This document shows, piece after piece, positions 1 to 7,616 of a stretch of 10,153 nucleotides of DNA. The first letter of the stretch is position 1, and each line of letters begins with the position of its first letter. The notes beneath the pieces were generated by a model. It saw nothing but the letters and a program-made list of their open reading frames with translations. It had not been told where the DNA came from and did no database searches. A program made the position numbers and the translations under genes. The stretch spans positions 1 through 10,153 of the forward strand of contig CADCRB010000313.1 of assembly GCA_902803745.1 (NCBI GenBank), read 5' to 3'. This DNA is from an uncultured Lachnospiraceae bacterium. GTDB lineage: Bacteria > Bacillota > Clostridia > Lachnospirales > Lachnospiraceae.

Positions 1-1
1 A

Positions 2-1066
2 TATCTCGATGAGATAGAGTCTGTTTCCATCCACAGTGGAGACGAGCTGGATCTTTCCATACCTATAATCTATACCCCGCTTAACGGCGCAGGACATATC
101 CCCTTTACCACTATGCTGTCCGATATCGGCTATACAAACTGGCATGAGGTAAAAGAACAGTCTCTGCCTGATCCGGACTTTACCACTGTAGGTTATCCTA
201 ATCCCGAAGATCCAAAAGCCTTTATGCTTGCTGAAAAGCTCGGGAAGAAAACCGGCGCCGAGCTTATTATGGCAACGGATCCCGATTCTGACAGATTTGC
301 GATAGAGATCGCTGCTCCGGACGGGTCTTATCTCCCCTTAAACGGCAACCAGACAGGCTATATTCTCGTAAACTATATATTGGAAGGCAGAAAAAATGCA
401 GGAAGTCTCCCGAAAAACGGCGCAATGGTGAAATCCATTGTCACAAGCTCTCTCAGCTCCATCATAGCTGAAAGTTACGGGGTAAAGATGTATGAATCCC
501 TTACCGGCTTTAAGAATATATGCGGCCGTATCCCCTTCCTCGAAGACAATAATCTTCAATATCTCTTCGGCTACGAAGAATCGGTAGGTTATGCAGCGTC
601 AACCAATATAAGGGATAAGGACGGAATATCTGCGGGACTACTTATAGCTGAAGCTGCAGCCTACTACAAGAAACAAGGTAAATCCCTTCTTGATGTTCTG
701 AATGAGATTTATGATAAATACGGCTATTTTGCTGAAGATGAGCCAAATATCATATTGGATGGTATAGAGGGAGCAGACCGGATAAGTCGTATGATGTCCT
801 CCCTGAGAGCAGATCTGCCTAAAGAGGTTGCCGGCTTGTCGGTAGATAAGGTAATAGACTATAAAGACGGATATGAGGATATTCCTGCTTCCAATGTACT
901 TAGATTTTTCCTAAACGACGGCTCGTGGTTTGCGGTAAGACCCTCAGGCACAGAACCCAAGATCAAATTCTATTTTTACGCTAAAGCAGGATCCCGGGTT
1001 GAAGCTCTTAATAAAAACAAAAGAATCCGGGATGAGATCTTCTCCCGGATCCAGTCGGTAGAATAA
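2..1066 (+). CDS. pgcA: Phosphoglucomutase / phosphomannomutase, 3' part (5' end outside window)
   Basis: This enzyme of the alpha-D-phosphohexomutase superfamily interconverts hexose 6-phosphates and 1-phosphates in the cytoplasm, so it would supply glucose-1-phosphate to GalU encoded in the same window. The reading frame is open from base 2 and gives 354 residues. Within this fragment are the metal-binding loop DPDSDR (about residues 93-98), TGFKNI (168-173), the sugar-recognition motif GYEES (190-194) and the phosphate-binding motif RPSGTEPK (313-320). The stretch RDKDGISAGLLIAEAAAYY and the overall pattern resemble the PgcA/PGM2 group of about 570-580 residues, so roughly 220 N-terminal residues with the phosphorylated serine lie left of the window. 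The first in-frame ATG, at 113, is internal: the sequence before it (YTPLNGAG) is already conserved enzyme. The gene converges on the exodeoxyribonuclease gene with a 12-bp gap. Substrate preference (glucose or mannose) cannot be read from the fragment. Confidence 0.93.
   Translation, partial: YLDEIESVSIHSGDELDLSIPIIYTPLNGAGHIPFTTMLSDIGYTNWHEVKEQSLPDPDFTTVGYPNPEDPKAFMLAEKLGKKTGAELIMATDPDSDRFAIEIAAPDGSYLPLNGNQTGYILVNYILEGRKNAGSLPKNGAMVKSIVTSSLSSIIAESYGVKMYESLTGFKNICGRIPFLEDNNLQYLFGYEESVGYAASTNIRDKDGISAGLLIAEAAAYYKKQGKSLLDVLNEIYDKYGYFAEDEPNIILDGIEGADRISRMMSSLRADLPKEVAGLSVDKVIDYKDGYEDIPASNVLRFFLNDGSWFAVRPSGTEPKIKFYFYAKAGSRVEALNKNKRIRDEIFSRIQSVE
1010..1050 (-). terminator. Candidate intrinsic terminator of the minus-strand operon, inside the 3' end of the mutase gene
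   Basis: On the minus strand, about 29 bases after the exonuclease stop codon, there is a perfect 8-bp stem (ATCCGGGA at 1025-1032 pairing with TCCCGGAT at 1043-1050) with a 10-base loop. It is followed directly by the U-rich tract TCTTTTGTTTTTATT. On the plus strand the same hairpin is not followed by a T-run, so it fits termination of the minus-strand transcript only. It overlaps codons near the mutase C-terminus. The stem has 5 of 8 G/C pairs and the loop is longish, so strength is uncertain. Confidence 0.62.
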
Positions 1067-1078
1067 ATACGTTCCTGC

Positions 1079-1837
1079 TCAAAGTTCGAATTCAAGCTGC
1101 ACCGGGCAGTGATCCGACCCATACACATCAGTTAGGATACGGGCTGACTGTATTTTATCCTTTATCCTTTCTGATGTGATGAAATAGTCGATACGCCATC
1201 CGGCATTTTTTTCTCTTGCATGAAATCTGTACGACCACCAGGAATAAATCCCGGTCTCATCGGGATACAGATATCTGAAGGAATCGGTAAAACCTGATTT
1301 AAGAAGCTCCGTCATCTTCTGTCTCTCCTCATCCGTAAAACCTGCATTGTGGTGGTTGCTGGAAGGATTCTTAAGATCGATCTCCTCATGCGCTACATTC
1401 AGATCACCGCAGTAGATCACGGGCTTTTTTTTATCGAGCCCGAGCAGATATTCTCTTATCGCATCTTCCCATTCCATACGGTAGGAAAGTCTCAAAAGCT
1501 CCTGTTTTGAATTGGGGGTATAGCAGACTACCAGATAATGATCCTCATATTCTGCTGTAATTACCCGGCCCTCATGGTCATGCTCTACTATTCCGAGACC
1601 ATATGTGACATTAAGAGGCCTGATTCGGGTAAAAAGCGCTGTTCCCGAATAGCCCTTTTTTTCTGCATAGTTCCAGTATATATGATATCCGGGCAGATCA
1701 AAGTCCTTCAGCTGTCCATCTGAAAGCTTTATCTCCTGCAGGCCTATCGCATCTGCCCGGATCTCATTTACAAAATCCATAAAGCCCTTGTCTATACAAG
1801 CCCGAAGCCCATTTACATTCCATGAGATATACTTCAT
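1079..1837 (-). CDS. exoA: Exodeoxyribonuclease III / AP endonuclease
   Basis: This 252-residue enzyme belongs to the Xth/ExoA group of the endonuclease-exonuclease-phosphatase family, which cleaves DNA at abasic sites and trims blocked 3' ends in base excision repair. The length is typical. The expected active-site residues can be assigned: N7 in WNVNG, E35 in LQEIK, Y106 in CYTPN, D145 and N147 in GDLNVAH, D217 in WRIDYF, and the terminal D242-H243 pair in SDHCPV. The ATG at 1837 starts the conserved first beta strand (MKYISWNVNG) and is preceded by an AGGGGAG ribosome binding site about 9 bases upstream. It is the last gene of the minus-strand run, 44 bp after the lipoprotein gene, and its stop lies 12 bp from the stop of the convergent mutase gene. 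Confidence 0.97.
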   Translation of the reverse strand: MKYISWNVNGLRACIDKGFMDFVNEIRADAIGLQEIKLSDGQLKDFDLPGYHIYWNYAEKKGYSGTALFTRIRPLNVTYGLGIVEHDHEGRVITAEYEDHYLVVCYTPNSKQELLRLSYRMEWEDAIREYLLGLDKKKPVIYCGDLNVAHEEIDLKNPSSNHHNAGFTDEERQKMTELLKSGFTDSFRYLYPDETGIYSWWSYRFHAREKNAGWRIDYFITSERIKDKIQSARILTDVYGSDHCPVQLEFEL

Positions 1838-1881
1838 CCGATTTTCTCCCCTCTGAAATCTGGTTATATCTTTTCCTTATA

Positions 1882-3351
1882 TCAGTATTCTTCCTGTAAT
1901 GCCGAGAAAGAATATGTTTCGTTTTCCGCACTGTTATCGATCGTGACGGTAAAGGTTCTTGTCTCATATCCATCCTTTCTCAACGTAATGACATGAGTTC
2001 CGCTCTCCTTGATGAATGAGCAGGGTACTATGCCCTTATATATTCCGTCAAAGTATACTTCTGCGGTTTCGGGCGCATCTATGTAGATCCTGCTTCCCTG
2101 AACTATCGATGAGCCGGTTCCGGTCTGCGAAGAACCGGAGGAAGATAGTGTGCTTGCTGACGAAGAGCTTCCTGAACTGCTATTACTCCATACTGCGGTG
2201 CTGCTCGTCGAGGATCCAAAGGCATTATTTCCCGAAAGAGCTGCCGGCAGGCTGTTATCGGATGTCGTCAATGGCTTTGCAGATGAAGAAGATGTTGTAG
2301 ATGAAGACGATGCCTTATTCGAAGAGGCAGATTTTCTCCCTTCGCCTTCGGTAAGCTCTATTTCTATATTTGCAACCTCCGCTCCGACTGCAATATGCTC
2401 TTTTATTGTAGCGTATCCTTCAGCAGAAATCTCCAGCTGGTATACACCATATTCTAAAGTTACAGGCTCAAGATAATCCACCTTCCTGCCGTCTATCTTT
2501 ACTACAGGCTCTGCCTCTATAGGCCTTATCGTAAATATTATCTCTCCTGTCTTTATGAGATCACCTTTGAGATCCGATACGTCTACCGTTGTTTCCTGTC
2601 CGCGTCTGACAGTAGCGTGTTTTGTACCTCCATGTCCTTTGTAGGAAACCACGAGATCATACTCGCCCTCAGGAACATCAAGCAGCATATCCTCAGATAC
2701 AGGTTTATACATACCGCCAACCTGTATCCATCCACCCTCAAAGAACTGACCGCCCTTAACTCTAAGATGACCATATCCTGACATTATGCATATACTGTAC
2801 AAATCAGGTTCTATGCCACGAAGCAGCAATACATCTTCCTTGGAAATATCAGTGAGCTTTACCTGTTTATTGTTTTTCAGTACAGCTGTATTTTCTGTGA
2901 TCCTAAGGTTCGTTCCGTCATCCAGACTGAAAACACCCCGGTTCACATTGATATCAAAGCCTGTTACATCACGTCTGGTGAAAGCTTCCGGATCCTGTAT
3001 TAATGAATTTAAGGTCTTGGAATGAACAGATATATCCGAATCTACTATCATCCCGGCCTCAAATAATTCCGGGACCGACACTTTGCCATGATTATCCTCA
3101 TATGTTGTCAGATTTGTCACGGAAACCGTGTAACTCCTGCCGTTATCGACAGACATAAGTCTGACCTCATCAGTTCGCTCCCTGTACTCCAGAAAGACCG
3201 CTGTATCTTTCGCCTCAAGTTCTTTAATCTCCAGCTTCCCTTCGGAAACAGTATCCGGCAGGGGCTGTTCAGGCTGCTCAGTCCCGCTTTGCCCGCAGGA
3301 TAGCAAAACCCAGGAGAATGCTATAATCCATAATGCTGCTATTTTCTTCAT
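1882..3351 (-). CDS. Secreted lipoprotein with PEGA-type repeats and a serine-rich linker
   Basis: Product of unknown function, predicted to be anchored on the outer face of the cytoplasmic membrane. With the start at 3351 the protein has 489 residues. It begins with a lipoprotein signal peptide (two lysines, hydrophobic core, lipobox LLSC with Cys19). Residues about 45-195 form a beta-rich region with no family I recognise. PEGA-like segments follow at about 201-261, 268-334 and 421-484; the last is clearest (AEVYFDGIYKGIVPCSF, then LRKDGYETRTFTV). Between the second and third lies a low-complexity linker, about 341-416, with 34 serines in 76 residues, resembling a flexible wall-spanning spacer. 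The start was chosen because its ATG overlaps the cca stop as ATGA and gives a compact signal peptide. An alternative ATG at 3387 has a GGAAGA sequence 8 bases upstream and adds 12 residues. PEGA domains are common in surface proteins, but the ligand here is unknown. Confidence 0.85.
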   Translation of the reverse strand: MKKIAALWIIAFSWVLLSCGQSGTEQPEQPLPDTVSEGKLEIKELEAKDTAVFLEYRERTDEVRLMSVDNGRSYTVSVTNLTTYEDNHGKVSVPELFEAGMIVDSDISVHSKTLNSLIQDPEAFTRRDVTGFDINVNRGVFSLDDGTNLRITENTAVLKNNKQVKLTDISKEDVLLLRGIEPDLYSICIMSGYGHLRVKGGQFFEGGWIQVGGMYKPVSEDMLLDVPEGEYDLVVSYKGHGGTKHATVRRGQETTVDVSDLKGDLIKTGEIIFTIRPIEAEPVVKIDGRKVDYLEPVTLEYGVYQLEISAEGYATIKEHIAVGAEVANIEIELTEGEGRKSASSNKASSSSTTSSSSAKPLTTSDNSLPAALSGNNAFGSSTSSTAVWSNSSSGSSSSASTLSSSGSSQTGTGSSIVQGSRIYIDAPETAEVYFDGIYKGIVPCSFIKESGTHVITLRKDGYETRTFTVTIDNSAENETYSFSALQEEY

Positions 3352-4712
3352 TGTATTTTGGATAACAGTTTTTCTTTTGTATTGCATGTCGGATCTTCCA
3401 ATACTAATTCAAGCAGCTCATTAAGCTTTTTGCCTATCTCCGGTCCTCTCTCATATCCAAGATTAATGAGATCCTCACCCTTTACCGCCAGATCCTTTAA
3501 CGTAACAGGATCCCCTTCTTCAATTATCCCGGCATAAAGTTTCATTATTTCCCTTTCGTAAGAAAGCTTTTCCTCCCTCCTGTACATTGACTGGGCAAGA
3601 GTGTCTGCAATCCTTATGGGAAATAATAGTCTGTAAATATCGGTTCCCGTTTTATTCATCGCCCTGCGTACATTTGCTTTTGTTGCTTCCGGCCTGTAAT
3701 CATGCCATCTCACCAACGCTGCTACTACGCGGATCGTTTCATTGTCTAATTTAAGCCTCTTCATTATATCCGTGGCAATCCTCTCAGATATTACGGCATG
3801 TCCCTTGAAATGTCTCGCTCCGTTTTCATCTTCGGTCATAGCCTCAGGCTTTCCGAAATCGTGAAATAAAAGAGCATACCGGATGAACCTCAAAGTATCA
3901 CTGTCGAACTCAACCCCGGAGAACTGTGCATTTACCATAAGCGCCTTTACAGTATGCTCGCCGACGTTATATATGTGATGTTTGTTTTTTTGATCTGTCT
4001 TCACGCAAAGGTCAAACTCCGGCAGGATCACCTCAGTAATACCCGCCTTGTACATATCAAATATCACTTCAGGATGCGGAGAACAGATCAGCTTGGTAAG
4101 CTCTGTCTGAATACGCTCAGCTGATATATTTTTTAGGTTTTTTCGAAGTGTGGACGCTGCCTTTTCAGTATCCGGATCAATCCCGAACCCTAACTGCGCA
4201 GCAAAACGGTATGCTCTGAGGATCCTTAAAGCATCCTCCGTAAATCTTTCATACGGATCACCTACGGCTTTTATAATACGACGTTTGAGGTCAAGTTCTC
4301 CCTCAAATCTGTCTACAAGCCCCGATTCCTCATTATAAGCCATGGCATTGATTGTAAAATCCCTGCGCCTAAGATCTTCTGCAAGATCCTCAGTAAATAC
4401 CACCTCTTTTGGATGCCTCGAATCTTCATACTCGCCGTCTATCCGGTAGGTTGTTATTTCATATCCTCTGTATTCGTGGTTTTTATCATTCAGCATGACT
4501 GTAACCGTGCCGTGCCTGATACCGGTATCTATTGTCCGTCTGAAAAGCTTTTTTATCTGATCCGGTTTGGCATTCGTAGTAATATCCCAGTCTGACGGCC
4601 TTCTATTCAGCATAATATCACGGACGCAGCCTCCGACTGCATATGCGTCAAAGCCTGCGTCCTGCAAGGTCTTTATTATTTTCTTTACATTGCTGGGTAG
4701 ATCCGGTTTCAT
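3348..4712 (-). CDS. cca: CCA tRNA nucleotidyltransferase with HD domain
   Basis: This enzyme adds or repairs the 3'-terminal CCA of tRNAs using CTP and ATP. The 454-residue protein has the class II nucleotidyltransferase head: GG at 27-28, RD at 31-32, and the metal-binding pair D41/D43 in DWDI. These are followed by RRDFTINAMA (116-125), the nucleotide-discriminating region, and the ALRILRAYRFAAQLG helix (161-175). A C-terminal HD phosphohydrolase-like domain carries LLFHDFGKP with H284-D285, and another histidine occurs in RWHDYRP. All core motifs are intact. The ATG lies 2 bp past the proS stop, and a TAAGG sequence inside the end of proS could serve as its ribosome binding site. The stop overlaps the lipoprotein start by 4 bp (ATGA), suggesting translational coupling. 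Full CCA addition rather than A- or CC-only addition is inferred from the intact motifs; some bacteria split these activities between two enzymes. Confidence 0.95.
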   Translation of the reverse strand: MKPDLPSNVKKIIKTLQDAGFDAYAVGGCVRDIMLNRRPSDWDITTNAKPDQIKKLFRRTIDTGIRHGTVTVMLNDKNHEYRGYEITTYRIDGEYEDSRHPKEVVFTEDLAEDLRRRDFTINAMAYNEESGLVDRFEGELDLKRRIIKAVGDPYERFTEDALRILRAYRFAAQLGFGIDPDTEKAASTLRKNLKNISAERIQTELTKLICSPHPEVIFDMYKAGITEVILPEFDLCVKTDQKNKHHIYNVGEHTVKALMVNAQFSGVEFDSDTLRFIRYALLFHDFGKPEAMTEDENGARHFKGHAVISERIATDIMKRLKLDNETIRVVAALVRWHDYRPEATKANVRRAMNKTGTDIYRLLFPIRIADTLAQSMYRREEKLSYEREIMKLYAGIIEEGDPVTLKDLAVKGEDLINLGYERGPEIGKKLNELLELVLEDPTCNTKEKLLSKIQ

Positions 4713-4714
4713 TT

Positions 4715-6151
4715 TTAATATGCCTTACCCCATATTACAAGATGTTTGGCTGCTTTTCCGCAGCATATACATTTGTCGGATATAGGCTCATTTCCCTCAA
4801 ACGGCATACAGCGGGAAGTAGCGGTCGTGTCGGCTTTTATCTGATCTTCACACTCTACATCCCCACACCACATCGCCCGGACAAAACCGGGTTTCTCATC
4901 GATAAGGTGCTTAAATTCTTCATAATCCTTTGCTTCATATATTGAATGGTCCAGATGATCCCTGGCTCTTTCATACATATCATTCTGTATGGTCTCCAGC
5001 AAAGATGGGATATATTCTTTAAGCTCTGACAGCTTCACAGTGATCTTTTCAAGACTGTCTCTTCGAACTACGATGCACTCACCGTTTTCAATATCCCTGG
5101 GGCCGATTTCTATGCGAATGGGAAATCCCCTCATCTCCTGCTCTGCAAATTTAAAACCTGGAGACCTTTCCGAATCATCAACCTTTACTCTTAATCCCGA
5201 AAGATATTCCTTTTCGACCTTATGGCAGATATCCAGTACTCCCTCTTTTTGCTGCTGGATCGGAACTACATCAACTTGTGTGGGAGCGATGTGGGGAGGC
5301 AGCACCAACCCTCTGTCATCTCCATGGACCATGATGAGAGCTCCTATCAGTCTGGTGGAAAGTCCCCAGGATGTCTGGAAAGGATTATGCAGTTTATTGT
5401 CTCTTCCCGTATACTCAATTCCGAATGCTTTTGCAAATCCATCTCCGAAATTATGGGATGTACCACTCTGCAGCGCCTTTCCGTCATGCATCATGGCTTC
5501 TATTGTGTATGTCGCAATAGCTCCTGCAAATTTTTCCTTATCTGTCTTGCGGCCTTTTATCGTGGGAATGGCAAGATCTTCCTTAAGAAAATCCGCATAT
5601 ACGTTCAGCATCTGAACAGTTCTGTCTTCGGCATCCTCAAGGGTCTCGTGCATCGTATGCCCCTCCTGCCATAGAAATTCTCTGGATCTCAAAAATGGTC
5701 TTGTAGTCTTTTCCCATCTGACCACAGAACACCACTGATTGAATATCTTCGGGAGATCCCTGTAAGAATGGATGATATTTTTGTAAAGGTCGCAAAAAAG
5801 TGTTTCGGACGTAGGTCTTACACACATACGCTCTTCCAGTTTTTCCCCTCCTCCTTCCGTGACCCAAGCCACCTCAGGAGCAAAGCCTTCTACATGATCC
5901 TTTTCTTTTTGAAGCAGGCTTTCTGGTATAAACAATGGCATGTAAACGTTTTCCACACCGGTTTCCTTGAACCTTTTATCCAGAATACTCTGAATATTTT
6001 CCCATAGGGCATATCCGGCAGGCAGGAATATCATGCACCCTTTTACGCTGGAATAGTCCATTAATTCTGCTTTTTTAACTACATCCGTGTACCACTGGGC
6101 AAAATCTTCATCCATCGACGTGATGGATTCTACCATCTTTTTATCTTTCAT
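4715..6151 (-). CDS. proS: Prolyl-tRNA synthetase, archaeal/eukaryal-like type without editing insertion
   Basis: This class II aminoacyl-tRNA synthetase charges tRNA-Pro with proline in the cytoplasm. It has 478 residues, the length of the compact ProS type shared with archaea, eukaryotes and some bacteria, not the ~570-residue bacterial type with a cis-editing INS domain. Visible motifs are the proline-binding RPTSET loop (112-117), motif 2 around RWEKTTRPFLRSREFLWQEGHT (145-166, read in two parts), and motif 3 around GDDRGLVLPP (277-286). The C-terminal zinc-binding domain has Cys429, Cys434, Cys461 and Cys464, and the protein ends in tyrosine (GKAY), as is known for this type. The ATG at 6151 is preceded by AAAGGA with 8-base spacing. 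There is no T-box leader: only 32 bp separate it from the upstream gene. Misacylated Ala-tRNA-Pro would have to be cleared by a separate trans-editing protein, which is not in this window. Confidence 0.96.
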   Translation of the reverse strand: MKDKKMVESITSMDEDFAQWYTDVVKKAELMDYSSVKGCMIFLPAGYALWENIQSILDKRFKETGVENVYMPLFIPESLLQKEKDHVEGFAPEVAWVTEGGGEKLEERMCVRPTSETLFCDLYKNIIHSYRDLPKIFNQWCSVVRWEKTTRPFLRSREFLWQEGHTMHETLEDAEDRTVQMLNVYADFLKEDLAIPTIKGRKTDKEKFAGAIATYTIEAMMHDGKALQSGTSHNFGDGFAKAFGIEYTGRDNKLHNPFQTSWGLSTRLIGALIMVHGDDRGLVLPPHIAPTQVDVVPIQQQKEGVLDICHKVEKEYLSGLRVKVDDSERSPGFKFAEQEMRGFPIRIEIGPRDIENGECIVVRRDSLEKITVKLSELKEYIPSLLETIQNDMYERARDHLDHSIYEAKDYEEFKHLIDEKPGFVRAMWCGDVECEDQIKADTTATSRCMPFEGNEPISDKCICCGKAAKHLVIWGKAY

Positions 6152-6183
6152 ATTCTGTTCCTTTTTTATAAAATAGTTTTACC

Positions 6184-6663
6184 TTATTTCTTTGGTGTTG
6201 CCCCGGCTTTTTCCTGCAAAGTTTCCTTGAATTTCTGGAATCTGCTCTTCTTTACCGGCTCTGTTCCTTTATTCAGCGAACCCCTGACACCTCTTACTTT
6301 TGAAATATAGATACCGCTTACGGTAGCTTTTACTTCTTTCTTTACAGGGATCTCATCAAATATTGCTGCATCAGCTATAAAACTCATAACCTGCGGTCCT
6401 ACTTTGGCCTTTACTACCGGAACCTTTGATCTCCTCATAAGCTTCGGTGCCTGCTGCACAACTGCATCCGGAAGTCCTGCCTGATTTAATCGCATCTTTT
6501 TCTTATCTATGATGAGCATCTGCACTACCTGTGCCGCCGCCTCTATCTGCTCCTGCTGCTCTGCCTGCTTTTTCTGAGCCTTTTTTCCGAAAAAATAAAG
6601 AGCCACAGCAGCTCCGATCAATATAACGAGCAGCACTATAGTCACTATCCATCCCGTACTCAT
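6184..6663 (-). CDS. Small single-pass membrane-anchored protein, function unknown
   Basis: I do not recognise a named family for this 159-residue protein. It has one N-terminal transmembrane segment (about residues 5-25, ending in ALYFFGKK) followed by a lysine- and glutamine-rich stretch (27-40) that probably forms a short helix or coiled coil. The positive charges after the segment suggest the body faces the cytoplasm. The central part (about 45-125) alternates hydrophobic and charged residues (VQMLIIDKKKMRLNQAG, then VPVVKAKVGPQVMSFIADA), consistent with a small beta-containing domain. The tail is strongly basic (VKKSRFQKFKETLQEKAG). The start has AGGAGGAG upstream, but at a long 13-base spacing. 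Codon usage and length pattern look like a real gene, and it sits in the operon between galU (40 bp) and proS (32 bp). Its position suggests a housekeeping or envelope role, which is inference only. Confidence 0.82.
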   Translation of the reverse strand: MSTGWIVTIVLLVILIGAAVALYFFGKKAQKKQAEQQEQIEAAAQVVQMLIIDKKKMRLNQAGLPDAVVQQAPKLMRRSKVPVVKAKVGPQVMSFIADAAIFDEIPVKKEVKATVSGIYISKVRGVRGSLNKGTEPVKKSRFQKFKETLQEKAGATPKK

Positions 6664-6703
6664 CTTAAATCAAATTCTCCTCCTCTGTGATCACTTGTAA
6701 AAT

Positions 6704-7594
6704 TCAATCATAATCTATGGCTTTATCAATATCTTCCGCCAGTTTCCTGATATATCTCTCAAGTCCATCCCGAAGCTCCGGACGCCTCAAGCCAAACTCT
6801 ATATTTGCCTGAAGGAATCCGATCTTTGACCCGCAATCATATCTGTGCCCCTTAAATTCATAAGCATATACCGCCTCATCCATTGCCATTCTTTTCAATG
6901 CATCTGTAAGCTGGATCTCACCACCAGCTCCTCTTTCCTGAGTTTCCAGATAATTGAATACATTAGGAGTAAGAATATATCTTCCGAGGATCGCCACATC
7001 TGATGGTGCTTCATTTATGGGTGGTTTTTCTACTAAATCCTTTACTTTATATACCCTGTCATCCACAGCCTTTCCGTTAACTATTCCATATTTGTCTGTT
7101 ACTTCGTGAGGTACCGTCTGAACTCCGATCACGCTGTTATTATATTCATGAAACACTTCTATCATTTGTTTTAACGCGGGCGTCTTCGCCACTACCACAT
7201 CATCTCCCAGCAACACGGCGAATGGTTCATTTCCGATAAAATGCTGGGCAGAGAGCACAGCGTGCCCCAGTCCCAGAGGTTTCTTCTGACGAATAAAATA
7301 TACATTGGCCATGTCAGAAATGGACTTTACCATATTAAGCTCTTCTTCTTTCTCCTTTTTTTTGAGCTCCATTTCCAATTCCACCGATCTGTCAAAATGA
7401 TCCTCTATAGACCCCTTGTTTCTTCCGTTGACAATTATGATATCATCTATACCGCTGGCAACAGCTTCTTCGATGATATACTGTATTGTCGGCTTATCCA
7501 CTATCGGCAGCATCTCCTTCGGCTGTGCCTTTGTAGCCGGAAGAAACCTTGTACCAAGACCCGCTGCCGGTATTATCGCTTTTCTTATCTTCAT
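6704..7594 (-). CDS. galU: UTP-glucose-1-phosphate uridylyltransferase
   Basis: GalU converts glucose-1-phosphate and UTP to UDP-glucose and pyrophosphate, supplying glycosyl donors for envelope polysaccharides, glycolipids and galactose metabolism. The 296-residue length is typical. The nucleotide-binding signature GLGTRFLPATK begins at residue 12, followed by QPKEMLPIVDKPTIQYI. Further markers are GLGHAV (about 107-112), LLGDDVV (about 128-134), VEKP (188-191) and GAGGEIQLTDAL (about 222-233). The start ATG has AGGAG at 5-base spacing. The gene lies 22 bp after murI and 40 bp before the unknown membrane-protein gene. The phosphoglucomutase at the left of the window makes its substrate, so two consecutive pathway steps are encoded within about 6 kb on opposite strands. 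A related dTTP-glucose enzyme is unlikely: RmlA has a different signature around the active site. Confidence 0.97.
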   Translation of the reverse strand: MKIRKAIIPAAGLGTRFLPATKAQPKEMLPIVDKPTIQYIIEEAVASGIDDIIIVNGRNKGSIEDHFDRSVELEMELKKKEKEEELNMVKSISDMANVYFIRQKKPLGLGHAVLSAQHFIGNEPFAVLLGDDVVVAKTPALKQMIEVFHEYNNSVIGVQTVPHEVTDKYGIVNGKAVDDRVYKVKDLVEKPPINEAPSDVAILGRYILTPNVFNYLETQERGAGGEIQLTDALKRMAMDEAVYAYEFKGHRYDCGSKIGFLQANIEFGLRRPELRDGLERYIRKLAEDIDKAIDYD

Positions 7595-7616
7595 AACTGC
7601 TCCTGTACTATATAAT

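Noticed and set aside
2120..2340. Possible DNA tandem repeat in the lipoprotein gene
   Set aside because: The repetitiveness is at the amino-acid level (serine runs) with mixed codons; no regular repeating DNA unit could be made out by eye.
2150..2476. Plus-strand open frame opposite the serine-rich linker of the lipoprotein
   Set aside because: Low-complexity serine codons read on the reverse strand give acidic, leucine-rich sequence. The frame is a by-product of the linker composition.
4989..5615. A 208-codon plus-strand open frame opposite proS
   Set aside because: It is antisense to clearly conserved ProS coding sequence, has no ribosome binding site worth noting and gives a serine-rich, family-less product typical of a shadow frame.
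6152..6183. Possible T-box or other leader regulating proS
   Set aside because: Only 32 bp lie between the upstream stop and the proS start, far too short for a T-box leader.
6687..6694. GTGATCAC palindrome between galU and the unknown membrane-protein gene
   Set aside because: An 8-bp palindrome is expected by chance, there is no T-run for a terminator and no promoter elements beside it.
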